The position numbers and the translations under genes were made by a program. The notes under the pieces were generated by a model. That model saw nothing but the letters and a program-made list of their open reading frames with translations, was not told the DNA's origin and did no database searches. Positions 10,187 to 20,136 of a DNA stretch of 64,000 nt are shown piece by piece. Each line of letters opens with the position of its first letter. Within the stretch, counting starts at the first letter, position 1. The DNA is taken from the NCBI GenBank assembly GCA_023014485.1, contig JAJOZX010003207.1, positions 347,501 to 411,500 on the forward strand, given 5' to 3'. This DNA is from Bathynomus jamesi. Taxonomy: Eukaryota; Arthropoda; Malacostraca; Isopoda; Cirolanidae.

Positions 10187-10662
10187 ACAGTCGGTGTGAA
10201 ACTAGTCATTTTATGTAATGCCTAAAAATTTCAGACATTTCGCGTACTACCCGTGACCCTTAAACTAACCTAACCTAACCAACCTAATCTAACCTAAACT
10301 CACCAACCTAATCTAACACATAAGTGCATTTTACACACTACACAATCTTTTCAAAATTTATATATTGTATCTATAAAAAAATAGTATCGTGAGCCTCGGA
10401 GACCTTCATTTCGGCTCTCTCATTCTTATAACAGGGGAGCATTTTTGCGGGCACCCTCCCTTGAATCCTCCCTTCTGCATAAAAAAAGAGCTAGAGAAAA
10501 AAGTATGCGAAATAGAAGTGGACCTTAAGTGGACCTAAAACAAGCCCTTCATCCACAAGACAAACGAGGAGGAAAACAGGGTAGCAGGAAAAACCCCCAA
10601 AATAATTGAAAATAATCGTACACGTTTGCGAAAAGAAATAATGAGTTTAAAGAGGGTACTGG
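10187..10662. other. Unassigned sequence with short (CCTAA)-like run
   Basis: No gene seen. At 10264-10312 a degenerate CTAACCTAACC run resembles the arthropod telomere repeat (TTAGG on the opposite strand), but only a few units are present. Confidence 0.5.
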
Positions 10663-11091
10663 TCTTTCACCAATAACATCTTTCACCAATAAATACCTTT
10701 CACCAATAAACATGTTTCACCAATAAATATCTTTCACCAATAACATATTTCACCAATAAACATTATTCACCAATAATATCTTTCACCAATAAACATCTTT
10801 CACCAATAAACACCTTTCGCCAATAATCATCTTTCACCAATAATCATCTTTCACCAATAAATATCTTTCACCAATAATCATCTTTCACCAATAATCATCT
10901 TTCACCAATAAACACCTTTCACCAATAATCATCTTTCACCAATAAACATCTTTCACCAATAAACATCTTTCCCAATAAATATCTTTCGCCAATAAACATC
11001 TTTCGCCAATAAACATCTTTCACCAATAACATCTTTCACCAATAAACATCTTTCACCAATAAATATCTTTCACCAATAATCATCTTTCACC
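10663..11091 (+). repeat. Minisatellite, unit about 17 bp (CATCTTTCACCAATAAA)
   Basis: About two dozen tandem units of CATCTTTCACCAATAAA with variants ATATCTTTCACCAATAAT and ACCTTTCACC. Unit length varies from 15 to 18 bases and several units lack one of the A bases. Not coding in any frame. Confidence 0.95.
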
Positions 11092-11324
11092 CCGGGGAAG
11101 AGGGCCCTCAACCCCAAATTGTTATACATTCTCTTATTGGTTAAAAGAAAAGGCCACACTGTAAGCTTTTACGTGATTGGTTACCTTTTAAAACGGGCAA
11201 ACGTCTCTTTCTCGTCTTTGTTTTCAAATAAATTGTCGTCATCAACATTAATCAACATTTTAACCTTTTAATCAACACTCAAATTAATTAACAAATCATA
11301 AAAAATAATAATAATAAATTCCAT

Positions 11325-11356
11325 ATACATTGTGTATATATATATATATATATATC
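11325..11356. repeat. (TA)n microsatellite
   Basis: TA dinucleotides at 11334-11355, flanked by unassigned AT-rich sequence from 11092 to 11558 that contains no recognisable gene. Confidence 0.8.
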
Positions 11357-11558
11357 GAGGTGATTGCATAATGATTGCATAATATAAAACAAAACAACTC
11401 TCTCTTTCACCAAATACGGCAAGTGAGGAGGGATGTTGCAGAGGAGTGGATCGTAGGTAGTTTCTGAACCATCGTTCGAAACCATCAAGTAAGAATCAAT
11501 ATACAGTGTGTGTGTGTGTATATAAATAAGGAAGATGATGAAAATAAAAATAAAAATA

Positions 11559-12920
11559 CAGGTATAAAATTTTACTTCGAAACAAGAAACCCAACAAGAC
11601 TAAAACATGAAGAAAAATGTCTAAACAATATATTAAAGAGGCGCATAAAACCAATGGATAAAGAAAAAACTATCAACGTTAACATATAGAGGTACATTAG
11701 AGATACAGTAAAACTAAACATACCTTACAAAAGAGAATTTTATACTGCATTTAATGAGAAACAATTAAAACTTGGTGTTCCCGCCATTGGCTTCTAAGAC
11801 AGCCTGAATTCGCTTTGGGTAGCTTGCCAAAAGTGACGTGAATAGATTTTGATCGTTACGCAAATTTGCTAAAACAGTTTCAATGTGTTGCGTCATTGTA
11901 TCCTTCGAAAATCGATTTGCTGCAGGTTCTTGAAAAAAGAGACATTCAACCTTGTCCTTTATAACTGATCCAATGTGTTCACGGACGTTCGGGTCAGGAG
12001 AATTTCCTGGCCATTCTTCATTTCCAAAGAAATCGATCTCATGGTTCCGCAACAACTGTTGAGTGGCTGATGCCTTAAAGCAGGGGGCCTTATCTTGCAG
12101 AAGTGTGACCTGATCGACATCCATAACATTGTTTGGGTTTCTTAGAAAAGGAATGACATACTGGGGTAGAATAATATCACGAAAATACTGTCCATCCCAA
12201 CTCTGACCAATGACCATGTGGCTTCAGCACCCACATGAGCTTCTTTGCAGTGAACAAAACAAACACACCAACACAGTCTGGACTTTTTAATAATTCGCGA
12301 TAATGTTCATTGTCATCGATTTCATCTGGTGTTGTGGCCCACACTCGATCATTTTGGTAGTTAGGCCGACGTGTTACGTAAACAAAAATTCATCGGAGAC
12401 AGCTAAATGCATGAAATCATCCACATCCCAATCTTCAAGATAATGGGCAAACCACATTCTGTCATCGATGTTAAGTTGACTTTTTCTTGGCTTTGGAAGT
12501 TCATGCCAAGGCTTTAAACCTTGCCTATGACGGTACAGTCGAATGATCTCACCATTAACGATCTTTCCTCTCAACACTTCGATCTCTCTAGAAAGTTTAG
12601 CACAGCTGTTTTTCCGCTTACGCGTACCGCTTTCAATGATGTCCTTTGTTTCCTGAGAGAGTGGCAAATTTGGGCGCCCAGATTTGGTTGTATCCATTTC
12701 ACATTCATCCAAAGTTTTATTCCAATTTCTTTTGACGAAGTCCTCACTTCTTCGCAACTTTTTGGCAACCCATGAACGTGTTATAAAAGTGCTCCAGCAT
12801 CACGAGCTTCCCGAAATGTTATTGCTCGTATGCGATCTATCACACGTTCCTCTCCGAATCACCAATTAATTGAGACGCCATTATATATCACTTTATCAGC
12901 TAGAGTAATTTTAATACCTG
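11559..12920 (-). mobile_element. Tc1/mariner-superfamily element of DD37E type
   Basis: Ends CAGGTATAAAATTTTAC (left) and GTAATTTTAATACCTG (right) form an imperfect terminal inverted repeat. TA precedes the left end; CA follows the right end, so the target duplication is probably mutated. The length of 1362 bp fits a full Tc1-size element. It encodes the broken transposase at 11765-12870. Confidence 0.65.
11765..12870 (-). pseudogene. Tc1-like transposase, DD37E, frameshifted
   Basis: Read on the - strand, an N-terminal HTH-like part (RIRAITFREAR, frame break, SWVAKKLRRSEDFVKR, then GRPNLPLSQETKD) leads to the first catalytic aspartate in AVSDEFLF (about 12390). A stretch broken by frameshifts (12217-12374) follows. 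The second aspartate is in LLQDKAP (about 12095) and the glutamate in PNVREH (about 11980), 37 residues apart. The C-terminus ends AVLEANGG. All three acidic residues survive, but at least three frame breaks make it non-functional. Confidence 0.8.
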
Positions 12921-13029
12921 CAATAAATAAAGAATTTTATATATTTTTATAATCACTAAAAACTATTTCGATATAAGTAAACATGTAAGCTGCAAATGGG
13001 GGGGGGGGGCTAAGGTTTTTTGAAACTCA

Positions 13030-13124
13030 TATCACGAAAGTGCTCCGAATTCGTGTTTCTTTTTTCCTTTTTCCCTGTGGTTGTTTGCTTATTAATAAGA
13101 TCACGTGTTATTTTGTGATTTTAC

Positions 13125-13125
<1 letters not shown>
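13030..13125 (+). mobile_element. Solo 3' end of Penelope family 3
   Basis: Contains ATATCACGAAAGTGCTCCGA, the TGTGGTTGTTTGCTTATTAA stretch and the terminal hairpin ATCACGTGTTATTTTGTGAT (13100-13119). It ends at TACTGC before (TA)n, exactly as the right end at 59682. It is truncated within the hammerhead-like core, and no inverted partner is visible to the left. Confidence 0.7.

Positions 13126-13126
<1 letters not shown>

Positions 13127-13163
<37 letters not shown>
13127..13163. repeat. (TA)n microsatellite between two Penelope ends
   Basis: A pure TA run separates the family 3 solo end from the short left end of the family 1 element at 13164. Confidence 0.95.
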
Positions 13164-13167
<4 letters not shown>

Positions 13168-13200
13168 AATAAAACCACGAAGGAAAGGAAACACAAAATG

Positions 13201-13240
13201 GTGCTCAAGCGCTTTCGTCTAATGACATCCTCAGGAACAC
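13201..13240 (-). ncRNA. Hammerhead-like motif, Penelope family 1
   Basis: On the - strand, stem I GTGTTC pairs with GAGCAC. The core CTGAGGA, one unpaired T, stem II GTC/GAC with an ATTA loop, then GAA, the AGCGCT self-complementary stem III and the T before the predicted cleavage site are all present. The two-to-three-base stem III suggests a dimeric form, as described for Penelope ribozymes. Confidence 0.7.
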
Positions 13241-13312
13241 TGAAGTACATAAAAAGGTTAAGCCTATATATAGGTTACAGAAAGAAAAAAAGAAAAAATA
13301 AATAACATACAT

Positions 13313-13359
<47 letters not shown>

Positions 13360-13497
13360 CATATCTATATATACAAATACACACATACATACATACATAC
13401 ATATATATACAATAAACAGAGAAGTAAAAATAATGAAAAATTAAAAATTAAAACCTTAAAGGATTACCAGTGAGGCGTACAGATTTGTAAAGAAAAA

Positions 13498-13770
13498 TAT
13501 CGATTTTTAGCACAAGATCAAATGGATTATAAAAATACAAATTTATACTGGAACTCTGCCGGGTTTTAACACAATGCTGCCTATGGTCAGGTTTCGATAT
13601 ATATAAAAAAATAAAATGCAAATTAAAAGTTAATCGATTTTTAGCACAAGATCAAATGGATTATAAAAAAATACAAATTTATACTGGAACTCTGTCCGGG
13701 TTTTAACACATTGCTGCCTATGGTCAGGTTTCGATATATATAAAAAAATAAAATGCAAATTAAAAGTTAA
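13498..13770 (-). repeat. Tandem duplication of about 138 bp in Penelope 3' region
   Basis: Two copies of a unit beginning ATCGATTTTTAGCACAAGAT and containing TGCCTATGGTCAGGTTTCG, with one-base differences. Mirrored in the other arm at 15840-16130. Confidence 0.9.
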
Positions 13771-13787
13771 TAAAGTAGAAGATAAGT

Positions 13788-15212
13788 TTACCAAAGATTT
13801 AATGTTTTACACTTCTTATCTAAATCTGTTTTAAAGGAATTCAACATAACAGGATCGAGTTGAAAAAGACCTTTGCTTATGTTGAAGTTATTTGAAAGTT
13901 GGATAATGGCAGACTCAAGAATATTTCTATTAACAATGTTGCTTGAATGGAATAAAACTGAAGCATTATTCCAATCAATACAGTGGGCTAACTCTGACAA
14001 ATGGACAAAAAGGGCACTGGACAACTGTCCTGTTCTAACGGAATATTGATGCTGTTTTATACGTGTGTGCAAATCCTTTCCCGTCTGACCTATGTAAAAG
14101 GAATCACATTGTTTACAACCAATTTTATAGATAATGCCTGAATTATTGGTAGGGCTATTTTTTACTATGATATTTTTCACAATATTGTTATATGAAAATA
14201 CTACATTAATATCCAAAAGTTTAAGTACATTAGCAATGCCTAAAAAGCCCGGGAAAAATGGAAGTACTAAAATATTTTTGACAAAGTACGAGTGTTAATA
14301 TTGACACGATAGAAAGTTCGTTTTGCCTTGTTGAGACAAGATTCCATAAACGCAGATGGATAACACAAATCACTTCCAATACCGTTGATTTTTTCCAATT
14401 CGGCATCGATGTATTCCGGACTGGCGATCCTAAGGGCGCGGAGAAACATTGATGAAAATATGGCCTTCTTAGTGGGGGTATCATGTCCCGAGTAAAAGTG
14501 TACGTAGGACAAATTGTTTGTCGTTTTCCGATAGATACTAAACTTAAAACCTGGGCTTTCCCTATGTACACGCACATCCAAAAATGGGATTGAATTGTCT
14601 TGCTCAACTTCTAAAGTAAACTTAATGGAGGGGAATTGATCATTTAACTGAAGGAGGAAGCTATCCAGGTCACGATTCATGGGCCAGATACACAAATATC
14701 GTCGACGTACCGCAACCAAGGGATGCCAACCCCCAGGATTCTCGGAATATAGGTAATTTCGAAAAACTCCATATAAATATTGGAGAGGAGGGGCGATAAG
14801 GGGTTGCCCATAGCCATCCCAAAAACTTGTTGATAATACTCGTTATTGAAAGTGAATTTACAGTCTTTGATGCAAAGCTTAATGAGTTCCAAAACAATGT
14901 GTGAAGGTAGTGGCAGGTCATACTTATGTAATTCTTGGGAGAGAAAGTCAAGCATATCGTCAATCGGCACTTTTGTAAACAATGAACAAACATCAAAACT
15001 AATCAATTTATCGTTAGTTTCAGTACGTGCATTATTCAATTTTTCCGTAAGATCCATGGAATTTTTTACATGTGAATCAGAGATAGTTCCGAGAATGGGG
15101 GACAAGACTTTGACAAGCCATTTGGAGAGTTTATAAGTAATAGAGCCCACCGAGCTAATAATAGGGCGCATAGGGTTACCAGGTTTGTGGGTTTTAATAA
15201 GACCGAATTGGA
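13788..15212 (-). pseudogene. Penelope RT and GIY-YIG endonuclease (family 1, minus copy)
   Basis: The - strand frame starts at 'KTHKPGNPMRPIISS' and shows RT motifs 'SFDVCSLFTKVPI' (first aspartate), 'MGNPLSPLLSNIYMEFFE' and 'LRYVDDICV' (intact YVDD). A one-base shift follows near 14690. The next frame gives 'DSFLLQLNDQFPSIKF', 'IPFLDVRVHR' and 'YRKTTNNLSYVHFYSGHD'. Another shift near 14267 precedes the GIY-YIG part: 'GIIYKIGCKQC' and 'YIGQTGKDLHTRIKQH' with the CxxC pair typical of Penelope. It ends LDKKCKTLNLW at 13788. Catalytic residues look good; two frameshifts and 5' truncation inactivate it. Confidence 0.9.
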
Positions 15213-15213
15213 T

Positions 15214-15829
15214 GCCGAATTGGAAAAAATCAACGGTATTGGAAGTGATTTGTGTTATCCATCTGCGTTTATGGAATCTTGTCTCAACAAGGCAAAACGA
15301 ACTTTCTATCGTGTCAATATTAACACTCGTACTTTGTCAAAAAATATTTTAGTACTTCCATTTTTCCCGGGCTTTTTAGGCATTGCTAATGTACTTAAAC
15401 TTTTGGATATTAATGTAGTATTTTCATATAACAATATTGTGAAAAATATCATAGTAAAAAATAGCCCTACCAATAATTCAGGCATTATCTATAAAATTGG
15501 TTGTAAACAATGTGATTCCTTTTACATAGGTCAGACGGGAAAGGATTTGCACACACGTATAAAACAGCATCAATATTCCGTTAGAACAGGACAGTTGTCC
15601 AGTGCCCTTTTTGTCCATTTGTCAGAGTTAGCCCACTGTATTGATTGGAATAATGCTTCAGTTTTATTCCATTCAAGCAACATTGTTAATAGAAATATTC
15701 TTGTCTGCCATTATCCAACTTTCAAATAACTTCAACATAAGCAAAGGTCTTTTTCAACTCGATCCTGTTATGTTGAATTCCTTTAAAACAGATTTAGATA
15801 AGAAGTGTAAAACATTAAATCTTTGGTAA
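15214..15829 (+). pseudogene. Penelope linker and GIY-YIG endonuclease (family 1, plus copy)
   Basis: Contains the same GIY-YIG domain as the minus arm ('GIIYKIGCKQC', 'YIGQTGKDLHTRIKQH'), without any RT domain. A one-base change near 15700 shifts the end (ILVCHYP instead of ILESAIIQ), and the original frame resumes to NLW at 15829. An isolated fragment, not translatable as a full protein. Confidence 0.85.
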
Positions 15830-16259
15830 ACTTATCTTCTACTTTATTAACTTTTAATTTGCATTTTATTTTTTTATATATATCGAAACCTGACCATAGG
15901 CAGCAATGTGTTAAAACCCGGACAGAGTTCCAGTATAAATTTGTATTTTTTTATAATCCATTTGATCTTGTGCTAAAAATCGATTAACTTTTAATTTGCA
16001 TTTTATTTTTTATATATATCGAAACCTGACCATAGGCAGCATTGTGTTAAAACCCGGCAGAGTTCCAGTATAAATTTGTATTTTTATAATCCATTTGATC
16101 TTGTGCTAAAAATCGATATTTTTCTTTACAAATCTGTACGCCTCACTGGTAATCCTTTAAGGTTTTAATTTTTAATTTTTTTTATTTTTACTTCTCTGTT
16201 TATTGTATATATATGTATGTATGTATGTATGTGTGTATTTGTATATATAGATATGTATG

Positions 16260-16298
<39 letters not shown>

Positions 16299-16370
16299 AT
16301 GTATGTTATTTATTTTTTCTTTTTTTCTTTCTGTAACCTATATATAGGCTTAACCTTTTTATGTACTTCA

Positions 16371-16410
16371 GTGTTCCTGAGGATGTCATTAGACGAAAGC
16401 GCTTGAGCAC
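16371..16410 (+). ncRNA. Hammerhead-like motif, Penelope family 1
   Basis: The + strand counterpart of 13201-13240, with the same stem I (GTGTTC/GAGCAC), CTGAGGA core, GTC/GAC stem II, GAA and AGCGCT stem III. All core bases are intact. Confidence 0.7.
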
Positions 16411-16504
16411 CATTTTGTGTTTCCTTTCCTTCGTGGTTTTATTCATCATAAATATTTTTCACGTGTTACCTTCGTGAAATAATTTTCATATATATATATA
16501 TATA

Positions 16505-17298
16505 TCGAGTCGGCAAAAAAAAGGGAGACCTTTTAAATCCCTCATATCTCGGCAAATACGGTACATAGAACCATGAACTTTTAGTATGTTAGTACTAGGT
16601 AATTTTATGGTTTGTATGCCATCTTTTAGCATTTTAGCTTTGCAATTGGATTAATGGCGAATATTCCAGAAAAATCTTGCTAATCATAGGTTCAAGTTGA
16701 TAATTAAAGCGATTTTAATTAACGTAAGCCAACTGCAGGAGGTTTGGACAAGCTTCTCAAGAAAATCGATAAAACGGGAGATATCAAAAGAATACCAGGT
16801 AGCGGTATTAAATTTGGCCACCAAACAGTTCTGATTTAAATCCTGTCGATTACGGCCTTTGGGAAAATTTGTCACGGAGAATTTATGGGGTCAAAGTAAG
16901 AAATGTCGCTCATTTACGACAGCTTCTGGAAAAATGGGATGAGCTACCACAAGAACAAATCAATAAAGCCATAGATGAGTTCCGTCCTAGACTGAAAAAG
17001 GTTGTAGAAATTCGTAGTAAACATATCGAGCAGTTTTTTTAACATCAAGGTAGCACCATATGTGAGTACTTTGTAACTTTTTATCTGCACATACAATGCA
17101 GTAGTAGTGTAAATGGAGAATTTGCAGTGGCATAAAGAAATGTTCAATAAATCCGTAATTTTCATCAGTTTTCTTTGAAATCCGCTCACCGTATAGGAAA
17201 TTTACTTAGTTGTGGGGTGTGAAAAAAAATATTGAAATCTCACCATAACTTTGGATTTTACAGCCAAAGTTCGAGGTCTCCTTTTTTTTTTTGCCGAC

Positions 17299-17302
<4 letters not shown>
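16505..17302 (+). mobile_element. IS630-Tc1-mariner deletion derivative
   Basis: Ends GAGTCGGCAAAAAAAAGG (left) and a T-run plus GCCGACTCTG (right) are inverted. TA flanks both sides (16503-16504, 17303-17304) within (TA)n. At 798 bp it is shorter than autonomous relatives and retains only the end of the transposase. Confidence 0.8.
16830..17042 (+). pseudogene. Tc1/mariner transposase C-terminal fragment
   Basis: A continuous frame encodes SDLNPVDYGLWENLSRRIYG (third acidic residue as D in NPVDYGLW), then 'QLLEKWDELPQEQINKAID' and a terminal HIEQFF followed by TAA. This is the C-terminal 70 residues of an IS630-type transposase. The upstream catalytic aspartates are deleted. Confidence 0.8.
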
Positions 17303-17345
<43 letters not shown>

Positions 17346-17349
<4 letters not shown>

Positions 17350-17508
17350 ATTATTTCACGAAAGTAACACGTGAAAAATATTTATGATGAATAAAACCAC
17401 GAAGGAAAGGAAATACAGATGGTGCTCAAGCGCTTTCGTCTAATGAGGATGTCATTAGACGAAAGCGCTTGAGCACCATCTGTGTTTCCTTTCCTTCGTG
17501 GTTTTATT

Positions 17509-17513
<5 letters not shown>
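17346..17513. mobile_element. Miniature palindromic Penelope family 1 unit
   Basis: Left arm (17346-17446) is the inverted long terminus (GAAAATTATTTCACGAAAG...). Right arm (17447-17513) is the short terminus ending ATTCATCA. The junction lies inside the hammerhead-like core, and no coding body remains. (TA)n flanks both sides. Confidence 0.85.
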
Positions 17514-17545
<32 letters not shown>

Positions 17546-17550
<5 letters not shown>

Positions 17551-17966
17551 TAATTTCACTCCGCCCCGGCCCCCGGCCCCGCCTCACGTCACTCACTCAC
17601 TCACTCCGACGACCTCAGCCTCACCTCAGCCTCAGCCCGCCCGCCGCGTAGTGGCGGCTCGTGGTAATTTTACTTACGCATGCAGTTACATGCATTACAG
17701 TGTAGTACATATTAGATAAGCTGTATTTTGTCTTTTATGGTATTCTTATGAGTTATGTAGTAACCGAGGATAGAACCAATATTATATTAATAATATTAAT
17801 AATAATTTTAACTTTATTTTTTTAACTTAAATAATAATTTTAAATTCATTGAGTATATTATTTACGCATGCAGTGCATGCCTTGCATTCATTAAGAAGCC
17901 GCCCCTTTATTTATTTATTTATTATTATTTAATTTATTTTAATTTATTATTTATTATTATTATTTA

Positions 17967-17970
<4 letters not shown>
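17546..17970. other. GC-rich then AT-rich unassigned stretch
   Basis: Bases 17560-17650 are strongly GC-rich (CCCCGGCCCCCGGCCCCGCC) with a repeated CTCACTCACTCA. The rest is TTTA/ATT-rich low complexity. No gene or element recognised. Confidence 0.5.
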
Positions 17971-18022
<52 letters not shown>

Positions 18023-18080
18023 GATGAATTTCACAATTAAACACGTGAAATGAATGAATGATATAAACCACAAGGGTTTA

Positions 18081-18146
<66 letters not shown>
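17971..18146. repeat. Two long (TA)n runs around a 65-bp Penelope family 2 palindrome
   Basis: (TA)n at 17971-18020 and 18086-18146. Between them, 18021-18085 consists only of the inverted long family 2 terminus (GGGATGAATTTCACAATTAA...) fused to a few bases of the short terminus (GGTTTACATCA). This is the smallest paired unit in the window. Confidence 0.85.
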
Positions 18147-18150
<4 letters not shown>

Positions 18151-18431
18151 TAGCTATAACTAATACACATTTTTGGTAAAAGTTGCTTAAACTTAATCGA
18201 AACCTACGTGAAAATTATTGACTGCCCGGTTAGGTCAACTGTACGCCCTTGACGATTGGTTAGGTTAAGTCGTGATATTTTCGTTTAAACTAACGAAAAT
18301 ATCACAATTTAACCTAACCATTCCAATCATCAAGGGCGTACAGTTGACCTAACCGGGCAGTCAATAATTTTCACGTTGGTTTCGATTAATTTTAAGCAAC
18401 TTTACCAAAAATGTGTTAGTTATAGCTACCA
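18147..18431. mobile_element. Foldback element with arms of about 140 bp
   Basis: The left arm from GCGGTAGCTATAACTAATAC is inverted as far as GTTAGTTATAGCTACC at the right, with the centre near 18290 (GTTTAAACTAACGAAAAT). The arms contain 'CGGTTAGGTCAACTGTACGC', also seen in the minisatellite at 3640-3790. No coding capacity. The left border is (TA)n. Confidence 0.85.
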
Positions 18432-18482
18432 TATTGGTTTTGGATTTAATTTACCGTATTAAAATAGGATTTTACCCAGAGT

Positions 18483-18620
18483 GTGCGGGAAACAAGGAAC
18501 CCTTCTGAGATATTAAATCCACTATGGTCCAAATAAGTAATAGTAAATAACAAATACTAAAGTTTTTGCTCTTTCATGATGGAAGCCCAACGCGGGCAAC
18601 TGGTCACTAGCAAAGAGACC
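18483..18620 (+). repeat. Diverged family 4 fragment
   Basis: 'GAAACAAGGAACCCTTCTGAG', then 'TTAAATCCACTATGGTCC' and 'AATAAGTAATAGTAAAT' align with the family 4 sequence at 8740-8800. The end shares 'TCATGATGGAAGCCCAACG' with related copies. Degenerate. Confidence 0.5.
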
Positions 18621-18639
18621 CAATAAAATTTTAGACAGA

Positions 18640-19380
18640 GAAGTAAGAGAGAGACTTTTCGCAGTCTCAAATATCAGGGTTTATAACGTATACGTACTGT
18701 CGTACCTACATTAAAACTGAAAAGAACCATCCAATACTGAAGTTATTGCAGAAAATATATAATCTGACAAAAACAAAATTTGGGCGAAAAACAATGAACA
18801 GTGTTGTATAGAATTATTTTTAACCCAAAAAATCTGAACAACCCGGTTGAACCTGGTTGAACCTGGTTGAATCTGGTTAAATTTGGTCTTTTTTTAGGAA
18901 TCAAGACCTAAGCGCAAAATCCTAATGCGAATTCCAGCGCATCACCAAGCGATTTCTCGGAAGGCGCACACGCAGTCTTGGACGTGGCAAACAGAGTCTT
19001 TGGGGAGACAACTGTCCCCCTTGTCCCCTCCCACCCCCCTCTCGCAAATGGCGCCACTGGTGTAGAGGCGATAGCAGTGAAAAGTTGTACAAGACCGGAT
19101 GTACATCGTTGAACGAAATATATTTTTAGTTAAAAGATAATTAAAAAGATTGAAAATTGATAAATGTTGAAAAGTGATTTCAATAATTGCGTAACTTGGA
19201 TTCCAACTATTTATAATATTAATTAAAAAATAGTCTCCCCCTCGCCCCACCCACCCCAAACAAAAGAAAGAAATTACTTTTCTGAAAGAATTAAATTTGT
19301 GTCGCTATAAAATATAATTACACGCGACAAACGCTACATTAATTATTCTTAATTACAATTTTAATTTTATAACAAAGAGT
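18640..19380. other. Unassigned sequence
   Basis: No gene recognised. A short direct repeat of 'AACCTGGTTGAA' occurs at 18846-18880. Open frames on the - strand have no recognisable motif. Confidence 0.4.
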
Positions 19381-19384
19381 AAAT

Positions 19385-19490
19385 TTGGGGTTTTTCCAAT
19401 TTGGGGTTTCTCCAATTTTGGGGTTTTTCCAATTTTGGGATTTTTCCAATTTGGGGTTTTCCAATTTGGTTTTTTTCCAATTTTGGTTCG
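19385..19490 (+). repeat. Minisatellite, unit TTTGGGGTTTTTCCAA (about 16 bp)
   Basis: About seven imperfect units of TTTGGGGTTTTTCCAA. The apparent peptide repeat on the - strand (GKTPNWK-type) is only a reading of this array. Confidence 0.9.
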
Positions 19491-19920
19491 TCCAATTCCG
19501 ATTTCCTTTTTAAAATTTTGAAACAGAATTTCTTTATTGTTAAATTTTAATTTGTTCAATTAATAATTTAATTTAATTAATCATTTTAATCAATTTTATT
19601 GATTAAATTACATCAAGGAATTAAACTTTTATACATTTTTTAAATTTTTATCTATTTATTAATAATGTTAGTGAGAAGATGTAACTCATCACCTGAAGAA
19701 TAACAACGCCTCAAATCCACATTAATTAAAGGAATGTATTTTATATATATATTATATATATAATAGAGAGAGAGAGAGAGAAAATTATCCTTTTTTCTAA
19801 GCTGTATTCTACGTAGTACGTTGGTTTCGAACATGGGCCTTATCAAATGGCAGGAAACAAGATTAACGAACTTACTTCTTCTGACGCATAGGATCATTTT
19901 ACACAAACAATACACACACA

Positions 19921-19956
<36 letters not shown>

Positions 19957-20023
19957 GATGAATTTCACAATTAAACGCGTAAAATAAATGAATGATGCAA
20001 ACCCAGAAGGAAAAAGAAAAATG

Positions 20024-20069
20024 ATTCCAAGATCTTTCGTGTATTCGGAAGTACACCTCGTCAGGGAAT
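20024..20069 (-). ncRNA. Hammerhead-like motif (inverted), Penelope family 2
   Basis: On the - strand: ATTCC stem I, CTGACGA core, GTGTA/TACAC stem II with an eight-base loop, GAA, AGATCT as a self-complementary stem III, then T and GGAAT closing stem I. The stem III differs from the + strand copy (AGACCT) but still pairs. Confidence 0.65.
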
Positions 20070-20136
20070 GAAGGGAGAAGACGAGATGACAAAAATATAT
20101 ACATATGTACAACGGGACAGAAAAATAGAAAGATTA

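Larger units (their letters stand above)
13164..15210 (-). mobile_element. Penelope-like element, family 1, left (minus) arm
   Basis: A 5'-truncated copy read on the - strand. It starts at about 15210 within the RT N-terminal half and ends with the 3' terminus at 13164 (short form, ATTCATC next to (TA)n). Its 3' non-coding region has a 138-bp unit repeated twice (13498-13770). It is joined head-to-head to the + strand arm at 15211. Confidence 0.9.
15211..16488 (+). mobile_element. Penelope-like element, family 1, right (plus) arm
   Basis: A second, shorter copy facing away from the minus arm. It begins at 'DAELEKINGIG' and is nearly identical to the minus arm from that point to the 3' end. 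It keeps the long terminus with the TTTCACG...CGTGAAA hairpin (16456-16479) ahead of (TA)n. The two arms share about 1.2 kb as an inverted repeat around a spacer of roughly 0.8 kb. Confidence 0.9.

Noticed and set aside
10264..10312. Interstitial telomeric repeat marking a chromosome fusion
   Set aside because: Only a few imperfect CCTAA units are present; such short runs arise by chance in AT-rich arthropod sequence.
10663..11091. Possible CRISPR-like array of TTTCACCAATAA units
   Set aside because: Units are directly tandem without spacers. It is a simple minisatellite.
19353..19559. Lysine/proline-rich protein on the - strand
   Set aside because: It reads the TTTGGGGTTTTTCCAA minisatellite and has no other support.
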